Below, piece after piece: positions 52,148 through 64,000 of a DNA stretch of 64,000 nucleotides (positions are counted from its first letter, which is position 1; every line of letters starts with the position of its first letter). The notes beneath the pieces are model-generated. The model made no database searches and was not told the origin of the DNA. It saw only the letters and a program-made list of their open reading frames with translations. Made by a program: the position numbers and the translations under genes. The DNA comes from Trogon surrucura (lineage: Eukaryota; Chordata; Aves; Trogoniformes; Trogonidae), in contig CM036621.1 of the NCBI GenBank assembly GCA_020746105.1, positions 53,540,264-53,604,263 on the forward strand, in the 5' to 3' direction.

Positions 52148-52159
52148 AATAAAAATAAA
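52148..52159 (+). other. DYTN poly(A) signals, two adjacent AATAAA
   Basis: Two consecutive AATAAA hexamers (52148-52153 and 52154-52159) lie about 590 nt after the DYTN stop codon. They imply cleavage near 52170-52185, at the edge of the CR1 copy that begins at about 52186. An earlier non-canonical signal cannot be excluded. Confidence 0.55.
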
Positions 52160-52185
52160 CTGTTTACTATGGCTAATAAGAATGT

Positions 52186-52890
52186 ATCATAGAATCATAG
52201 AATCATAGAATGTTAGGGATTGGAAGGGACCTCGAAAGATCATCAAGTCCAATCCCCCTGCCAGAGCAGGAATGCCTAGACTATGCTACACAGGAACGTG
52301 TCCAGGCAGGTCTTGAATGCCTCCAGAGAAGGAGACTCCACAGCCTCTCTGGGCAGCCTGTTCCAGGGCTCCGTCACCCTCACTGAGAAGAAGTTTCTTC
52401 TTGAGTTTAAGCGGAACCTCTTATGTTCCAGTTTCAGCCCATTACCCCTTGTCCTATCAGTGGTTGTCACCGAGAAGAGCCTGGCTCCATCCTTGTGACA
52501 CTCCCCCTTGATATATTTGTAAACATTAATGAGGTCACCCCTCAGCCTCCTCTTCTCCAAACTACAGAGCCCCAGCTCCTTCAGTCTTTTCTCATAAGGG
52601 AGATGCTCCACTCCCTTAATCATCCTAGTTGCCCTGTGCTGGACTCTCTCCAGCAGTTCCCTGTCTTTCTTGAACTGAGGGGCCCAGAACTGGACACAGT
52701 ATTCCAGATGGGGTCTCACCAGGGCAGAGTAGAGGGGAAGGAGAACCTCTCTCGACCTACTAACCACCCCCCTTCTAATACACCCCAGGATGCCATTGGC
52801 CTTCCTGGCCACAAGGGCACAGTGCTGGCTCATGGTCATCCTGCTGTCCACCAAGACTCCCAGGTCCCTTTCCCCTACACTACTCTCTAA
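52186..52890 (-). mobile_element. CR1 LINE, 5'-truncated, about 700 bp, with open RT tail
   Basis: Read on the minus strand, this CR1 copy keeps an uninterrupted 192-codon frame (52854-52276) for the C-terminal part of ORF2: [17 protein letters not shown], then [20 protein letters not shown], then [14 protein letters not shown] and [16 protein letters not shown], finishing at a natural-looking stop. The 3' UTR follows, with three ATCATAGA-type units at 52186-52210. Catalytic reverse-transcriptase motifs and the endonuclease are missing, so it is not autonomous. The open frame and clean tail mark it as the youngest CR1 in the window. The 5' limit is uncertain by about 30 bp. Confidence 0.95.
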
Positions 52891-55464
52891 TAAGTCATTG
52901 TAATTTTACCTGTACATATAAAATGTGAGAAAAGTATTTTTTTTTCCCTGATTACTAGACTTTGTATTTGATGGAACATATCTAAAACTTCCAGAGCATT
53001 AAAAATACTTATCAAGTCCGTATACACACGTACAGGCATATATACATACATGTATGCACATAAGTAAACATGTAGGCTGCACAGAAGTTTGTGAACAGCT
53101 GATTGGGTGTAAGTAGCAGGTTGTGCTTGCTGAAGTTGATGACAAAGCATCTCTTAGGCATCAGTGGGGAAACAGGCTGGGATTTGAAGAGAAAGGAAGG
53201 TATCACACAGAAGAAACACCCCACACTGTTTGATCCATTCAAACTACAAAATAGTAGATGCTCACTGCTTTGTTTTCATTGCTTCTTATTTGCTACATTT
53301 TTCTTGCAGCAGCGCAACTCAGTGATACATAGGTGTAGCAGTGATACATAGGTGTAGCTTTCCATCAAATGCATATTGGTTAGTGACAGGAGTTCTGGAG
53401 GCTGAGATAATGGGTTAAGATATGGCACGTTAATCATTTCCATGTTGTACTTCTTTGGATTGTGAACTGTTTGTTAAATGACAACCTGAACTAATGGCAA
53501 ATTTACCAAGTGTGATTCCTCAGCAGTGCAAATGATTGCCCATGTCTCTGTTTAATTGTTGGTATGCCATCATCAAGTTACCTCCTCGGAATTGTGCTGT
53601 ATCTCTTTTTGCTGGGAGTAACAAGGAAAGCATTTTTTTTCTGATAATGCATGGAAGTATTCTAAACATCTGAGAAATGGAAATTATTCAGTACCACTTC
53701 AGAGACAAAAATCATAGATTAAGTCACTTACTCTCACTGTTCTGAAGGAGGTGTATAAAAAATAGTGAATGGGCTCAAACCCAGTTATGATTCAAGAAAA
53801 TTTGCATAATTTTAAAGATTTTAGTTGAATCACTGGAACTATACCAGCTTTCCAAGATAAAAGTACTAGTTTTTACAGGAATTTTTCTGTGATTGCTAAG
53901 AAAATATTTTTTTTAAATAAACTAATTTTTAAAGCTTTGAGAGAAAAGTCAGATAAATGACATATTCTGAAGCCTTGTTTCATATATAATCAACCAGAGA
54001 GTAGGCTGATGTGGTTGGAAAGGCCAAAGAAAACTAGTACTTAAGAAAAGCTGCTCAGCAGAATGCTTAATTTTTCCACATAGATTTTCTTGGACTTGTA
54101 TTTTTCAGGATGAATTATAGTCATCAAGATAAAGGGACTGACTCATTAAAATGGCTAGAAATTTTGTCTTCTGTTGGTAGCACCTCAGTCACTTTCTTGA
54201 AAGATCTTGAGCTATGGTCATGATTGTTATGAACTTTCCTCATTCTTTCTACTCGTTTTGGTCACAGGAGGCCTTAATTACATGAACTGCAAACACTCAA
54301 GAACTACAGCAACAAAATAATGGTATGCAACTAGAAGCCAACAAGCAGTTTGGCTCTAGCAAAGGGAGGGTGAAGAGTAAAGAAAATAATTGAAGGAGAA
54401 AGACCCCAGGAAACAAATAGTGGTGAGATGGCTAGAAAGTGCATACACCCGTATTAAGATATAAACAGAATACAGTGTGAGATAGAAGTTTAGTAACTTT
54501 TTACAATGTACGAGTGCCAAGACAAACAAACAACAATTCAAGGAGCTGTTAATTATGGGAAGATATCCATCAGCTTCTCATGACATTTTAATACTCCTTC
54601 AGAGCAAGTACATCTGAATTAAAATTGATTGGAAAGAGTAACAGCCAACAAACACTGGTTTGGTCCGATGCAACGTATAACAAGCCTGGAGCACAAATTC
54701 TTACAAATAGATATCCCTGAACCACCATGAACTTTGACTTCATGGCAGCACATGAAGAGTCAAGGAGGTGTTTTCCCATGCTCATAAGCAGTTGTTTAGC
54801 TGCCCAGTCCCTATAAGACGAAAGGGCGAAAACCTCAAGGCCTTTACTTTGTTGTTACTCTGTTAGCTGACAATGAAGCAATCTCAGTGAGAGATATTCA
54901 TCCTATCCTTCTTCTGACACACTCAGACTGAGAAACGGTAAGCCAGGAATAATATCTGCAAAACCAAATCTAGCTCCCCTCAAGCTCTGCCATGAAGTTT
55001 ACAGGGGAGAGTAGTAGGAGGCAATATCCTGTCTTTAACTACAGGAACATTTTGAATTACTGCTATACAGAAAATCTGCTCACATCTCATACAGCAGTTG
55101 CTTTTTTTAACGCAGCCAGCCTAGAAAACCCCAATTTATAGTGAACGAATCAATAACAAACATCATCATCTCATCAAGTTTCATGCCAAATTGTTGAGAC
55201 CTAGATAAAAGCAAGCAAGACCTAAGTTATAAAATAGAATTAAGCTCCAAGACTTTCAGAGACAAGAAATTGCTTGAGGTAGGAGTTCCCTTAGGAACTT
55301 TATCACTTGCAGGTTTACATGTAATTAATTGCATCCCCTTTTTTATTTCAGCACAATTAATAACACAGGTTATCTCATTTATATCAGCAATTTCAAGACC
55401 TCTTGTCTACTACAATACCAATCCTACACACAGACTGAAGTAGGCAACTGCTTATAAATCATGC
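52891..55464. other. intergenic region between DYTN and FAM237A
   Basis: The two genes converge on this interval. I see no exon, RNA gene or further CR1 here. The only clear structure is a 19-bp perfect tandem duplication at 53321-53358. Confidence 0.6.
53321..53358. repeat. 19-bp perfect tandem duplication
   Basis: agtgatacataggtgtagc occurs twice with no mismatch (53321-53339 and 53340-53358). It is intergenic and not linked to a gene. Confidence 0.9.
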
Positions 55465-55466
55465 AG

Positions 55467-55472
55467 TTTATT
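55467..55472 (-). other. FAM237A poly(A) signal AATAAA
   Basis: On the minus strand a canonical AATAAA lies about 180 nt after the FAM237A stop codon at 55653. It is the first clear signal below the stop. Confidence 0.65.
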
Positions 55473-55652
55473 AAGGAGACTGAATTCATAGGCAATTTAA
55501 AAAAAGCAAAACACAAGTCCAAGTTAATCAGAGATACAGTGCTCATAGGCCTTCTTCCACCAGGAAAAGTGACATCAATGAGGATTAAAATGCAAAAATT
55601 AAAAGGAAGTAGTTAAAAAATATCTACAAATCAAGATCTTGGACTAAATGTG

Positions 55653-60387
<4,735 letters not shown>

Positions 60388-60932
60388 TTAGATGAAGGAA
60401 CAAAGCTCTTGTACCTTACACGATATAGAAGACACTTCAGATGTTTATAATTGTTTTTCTGCTCTTTAAAGATCTGTGTATGTTTTTTTAACATGTATGC
60501 ATAGAAATACTAGTGGTGTTGTATTACTCTGTGCAGCAGAAACCTGTGTTAAAACATATTAATAATCCTCAAATCTGTATGATAAACTCTCTTACCTGGA
60601 ACTTCTTAAGATTTAACGTTTTTGGCCTTTCTTGATTTACACACCTCTAACCTGTATCAGTAAAAGTCCATTCCTTTTTACAGTGAATTTAAGGCAGTCT
60701 TGCTTTCCTCAAAATTTTGAGCCCTTTAATACAGTCTGCAGGCTCACAGGAATCTGCAGACAGCAAGTGGGAAACTATTTGTTGAAAGCGTGTTCTAATG
60801 GAATGATGGTAGGCTACGAAATCATTCACTGAATGGGAGCGTTTTACCTGCTAAAATGCAGAACAGTTCTGAAAAGAGGGTATAGCAAAGCCACAGCATA
60901 GCAGCTATATTTTACAGCATGTATATGTGGAT

Positions 60933-61418
60933 ACAGAATCATAAAATGGTTTGGGTTGGAAGGAACCTTTAAAGGTCATCTAGTCCAACCCCCTGCAATA
61001 AGCAGGAACATCTTTACCTAGATCAGGTTGCTCAGAGCTCCATCAAGCCTGCCCTTGAGTGGTTTCAGGAATGGGGCTTCTACCACCTCGCTGGGCAACC
61101 TGTTCCAGTGTTTTGCCATCCTCACCACAAAAAATTTCTTCCTTCTATCTAGTCTGAATCTACCCTCTCAGTTTAAAACGCTTACCCCTTGTTCTCTCAC
61201 ATCAAGCTCTAAGAAGCGTCTCTCTCCATCTTTATTATAAACCCCCTTTAAGTACTTGAAGGCCACTGTAAGGTCTCTGCAGAACCTTCTCTTCTCCAGG
61301 CTGAACAACCCCAACTCTCTCAGCCTGTCCTCGTAGGCTATGTGTTCCATCCCCCTGATCATCTTTGTGGCCCTTCTCTGGACCTCCTCTAACAGGTCCA
61401 TGTCTTTCCTGCACTAAT
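60933..61418 (-). mobile_element. CR1 LINE, 5'-truncated, about 485 bp
   Basis: The minus strand encodes [17 protein letters not shown] and [19 protein letters not shown] of the CR1 ORF2 tail. The 3' UTR (read antisense as ttgggttggaaggaacc and aaggtcatctagtccaaccc) follows, with a short acagaatcataaaatgg end. It lies in the inferred first intron of FAM237A, in sense orientation to that gene. It is the sister subfamily copy of 23222-23712. Confidence 0.92.
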
Positions 61419-63471
61419 TTATGTATACATACAGTTGCTTATTGCAGATCACTGTAACAATTGTCTGTTACATTAAAATTATGAAACTTGATAAGTAGCA
61501 GCTATAGTGGGAGAAAACCTGGGAATGATAGTCATTTGGAGGCAGAAAGGTCCAGCTGTCTCCATCAGATTTCACTTCTAGTACGTGATTCTATTGTGCA
61601 TTTTCTAACATGCTTCTAGTATTTCTAATGTTGTATTTCTGATACACATTTCTTACGCATAACAGGTTTGGGGGTTGTTTTTACTGTGGCTCATGGCATA
61701 TAGAGAACCTCTAATTTGTGGAAATTGGCAGCTTCTGAGATCAGCTTTTAGGACAAACAGTTCTGTCTAATGTGTGTGCTGATCTGTTAAGTATTCATGT
61801 TTTTATGTTTTTAATTTGGTTGTTGGAGGGTATTGGGGTGGGGAGAGAACCTACCTCTCTTAAGGAGCTTAATTTAATAATCAATTTTTTTTTTGCGTAG
61901 AAAGTGTCTTCCACGAGTGATCATCAAAAGCACAAGCAGTGTTTCTCTGCTATGTGAAGAAAAACACTGAAAGCAGGATAAATGTGTAGATGGATTGTGT
62001 GTGAAAGGTAGCCCAGTCCCAGCCAGCGTGCGAGAGCAGGGAAGGGCAGGATGCTTTGTGGAACAAATTTCATCATAGAGTTAAAGGACTGTTCAGAGAT
62101 TTCAGTCATGGCAGTGATATTCTTACCTAGCCCTCTATTTGGCTACCTGGTCAGGTTCTGGGAACATTTTGGAGGTATTCAGAGTTTACTCTCCAACTGC
62201 TTGCAGTCACTTTTAAACTTGAGTTGGAATCTTGTGAGGAGAATTGTCTTAACAGCCTTGGATCTGAACTTACATTTAATGAATAGGAGGGGGACAGTGC
62301 ACTCTCCCCACACTGCTCCGTGTAGTTGGGACCACAGTGGTGGTAGTAATGGGGTTGCCCTCCTGCTTCTCACAGGATCTCCAGAAGCATCATTCTTCTG
62401 TACTCTACCGTGCAAGGTAGATTTTGATTGCTTTCTCAGAAGCAAAACTGAAGACATCCTGTGAGCCACTACTCCCTTCTTAATTTGTGTCTCGGAACAT
62501 TTCCACAGGGCAGCAGGCATCTGTGTGTCTACGCTATGCAGTATGCACATATCTATCTGCTTAGCAAGACTTTTTCAAGGGACATAATTAACTTTTCAAG
62601 CTTCTTGTTTTCAAAACTGTGGGGAAGAAAAAAACTCCACCAACCTACCAGCAACAGATAGGTCAAATAGAGGAGTAATACTAGAATTGTTTTTTAAGGA
62701 TGGTTCTGTCACTTAGATGTGGGTCATCTGGTTTGCACTGATTAAAAATTGAGCTGTTGAACTGGTTGCTCTGCTTTCTCTGCCTCCAGCTCTCTCAGGA
62801 AACTTTCTAAGTTACAAGACTGGGTAAGACAAGGACGAGGGTTCTGGATTTGTCAGAGGTGTGAGCAAAGGGACTGCCCTCGGGCAGTTGTAGTGTGAAT
62901 GGCATTGGTCAGGGTAAGTAGTCAAGACCACTAGTCCTGGTCTGGCTAAACTCAGGCAGCATTCTGCTGTTAGCCTCCTACAAGACATAGGAAAATTTTT
63001 TTTCAGATGGCCGAGAGCTGGAGCGAGTTGCTCAGGAAGTGTCAGTTTTCATTAATCTCGTACCTGTGCTTCCGTGCAGCTCTCCCCGTCGCCCTCAGAT
63101 CTTTAGGTCTTTCTGTCCATAAACTGAAGTTCGTGTGTGCATTTGTGTGCGCTATTTACGCCTTCTGGTTCCGACCGTTTTTTTTTTCTCCCCCGAGCCA
63201 CGGGAGCGTAACTCCCATTCCACTCCCCGTCATAAATAGTGCCTTACAGCAATTAAAAAGTTAGTTAGCTCCTTCGTTATCACCATTTTACTCGGTCGGA
63301 GCTATCGGTTATGACTAGTCCCTCCATCCTACACCTCAGAGATGCCGAAGCCGGTCCCGCGGAGGAGCAGGACCCTCCTCGGCCGAGCCGTTCCGCCGGC
63401 CCGGCTCCACCCCGCGCGCTCCCCGGCCCCGCTCCGCTCCTCCCGCCGGCCCCGCCGCAGCTCGCACTTAC

Positions 63472-63540
63472 CTCGGCGCTCCGGCGTGCAGGGCGGCAGG
63501 GCAGGGCAGGGCTCTCCGCGCCCGCCGCCGCGCTCCTTAA
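63472..63540 (-). other. inferred FAM237A non-coding first exon
   Basis: On the minus strand CGCCGAG|GTAAGTGCG at 63472/63471 matches the donor consensus closely. FAM237A needs an upstream exon because its coding exon opens with an acceptor at 60344. Joining these removes a 3.1-kb intron. The 5' limit given is a guess; no TATA box is clear, although CTTCTTAAGGA near 63540 is weakly AT-rich. Confidence 0.5.
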
Positions 63541-63571
63541 GAAGCCGGAGCGGGCAGCCCTGCTTGAGTTT

Positions 63572-63579
63572 TTACGTCA
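63572..63579 (-). promoter_or_regulatory. cAMP response element (TGACGTAA)
   Basis: TGACGTAA on the minus strand is a CRE variant bound by CREB/ATF factors. It lies just upstream of the inferred first exon of FAM237A, at the distance usual for neuropeptide gene promoters. The regulatory role is inferred. Confidence 0.55.
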
Positions 63580-64000
63580 GGGCTGGGGGAGAAGCCCCCA
63601 CCCCCGGGTCTCCGGCCGCGACTCCCGAGCACCAGGCGCTCCCGCCTTCCCGCGGCGGAGCTGCCCCCGCCGCAACAGAGCTCCGCGGCTCTGCCCCGCC
63701 CGCCTCCCGGGGCCGGGGTCCCTGTACGTGGGGGTGGTGGGAGAGTGGCGGACCCGGGCGCTTGGCAGAGCCGCAGCCCTCGTCTTGCCCCCTCCTCTAG
63801 CCGGGCTGCATCGGCGGCGGGCAGCAGGGATATGATAAAGCAAGGTCTTCACCTCGGAGCTCAAGTTGTCCGGACCTGGCCCAGCCCGCTGGCATCTTGC
63901 TGTCTTTGGCTGCCGGACGTCCCTCCGTCCCGGAGCAGGAGTCTGTGTGGCGCAGCTAGAGTTGTTTGCTGGCCGGAGTTCAGCCCATACGGCAGCAGGT

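Larger units (their letters stand above)
63330..63800. promoter_or_regulatory. CpG island, inferred FAM237A promoter
   Basis: Abruptly GC-rich, CpG-dense sequence about 3 kb upstream of the first FAM237A coding exon. On the minus strand it carries a perfect donor, a CRE and a possible short first exon in the right order for FAM237A. In tetrapod synteny the next gene (ADAM23) would present its 3' end on this side, so this island is unlikely to be its promoter. Long open frames through the island on both strands are composition artefacts. Confidence 0.65.

Noticed and set aside
52423-52890. 155-codon plus-strand open frame
   Set aside because: It is the antisense shadow of the CR1 reverse-transcriptase tail.
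63007-63264. 85-codon plus-strand frame preceded by a T-rich tract and CAG
   Set aside because: It looks like an acceptor plus ATG, but the protein has no recognisable motif and no donor or partner exon was found.
63311-63864. Overlapping 95-174 codon open frames on both strands
   Set aside because: Same composition effect in the second CpG island; low-complexity Pro/Ala/Arg sequence without splice or family support.

Overview
The window is vertebrate nuclear DNA, almost certainly from a bird. It holds ten recognisable CR1 retroposon pieces with the (ATCATAGA)-type 3' tail, GT-AG introns of about 0.1-4.2 kb, two CpG islands and small compact genes. Gene order matches tetrapod synteny around human 2q33.3: FASTKD2, MDH1B, DYTN, FAM237A. 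All four gene calls rest on exon-by-exon translation with phases that join exactly, and on recalled similarity to the mammalian proteins. No database search was run.

Layout. 1-5130: intergenic sequence downstream of FASTKD2, with no gene recognised. 5152-17080: FASTKD2 on the minus strand, a mitochondrial FAST/RAP RNA-binding protein, 11 coding exons giving a predicted 676 aa. 16650-17480: a CpG island acting as a head-to-head promoter shared with MDH1B; it carries an RFX X-box, a CTCGCGAGA motif and a YY1-type ATGGCGGC. 17189-26810: MDH1B on the plus strand, 10 coding exons, 506 aa, a glutaredoxin-like N-terminal domain joined to a malate-dehydrogenase-like domain that lacks the NAD glycines and the catalytic His and Asp. 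27050-31820: intergenic. 31825-51566: DYTN (dystrotelin) on the plus strand, 14 coding exons, 647 aa, EF-hand-like region, ZZ zinc finger and coiled coil. 52186-52890: a CR1 copy with an open 192-codon reverse-transcriptase tail, just past the DYTN poly(A) signals. 55653-60336: FAM237A on the minus strand, a 182-aa neuropeptide precursor of the neurosecretory protein GL/GM family in two coding exons, with an inferred non-coding first exon in the CpG island at 63.3-63.8 kb that also carries a CRE.

The genes do not form an operon or pathway. The connections are promoter-level (FASTKD2/MDH1B) and syntenic. The most interesting unit is MDH1B: an X-box 31 bp before its ATG suggests RFX/ciliary control of a Grx-like plus pseudo-dehydrogenase fusion. 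Second is FAM237A, whose 3' exon may encode a further amidated peptide.
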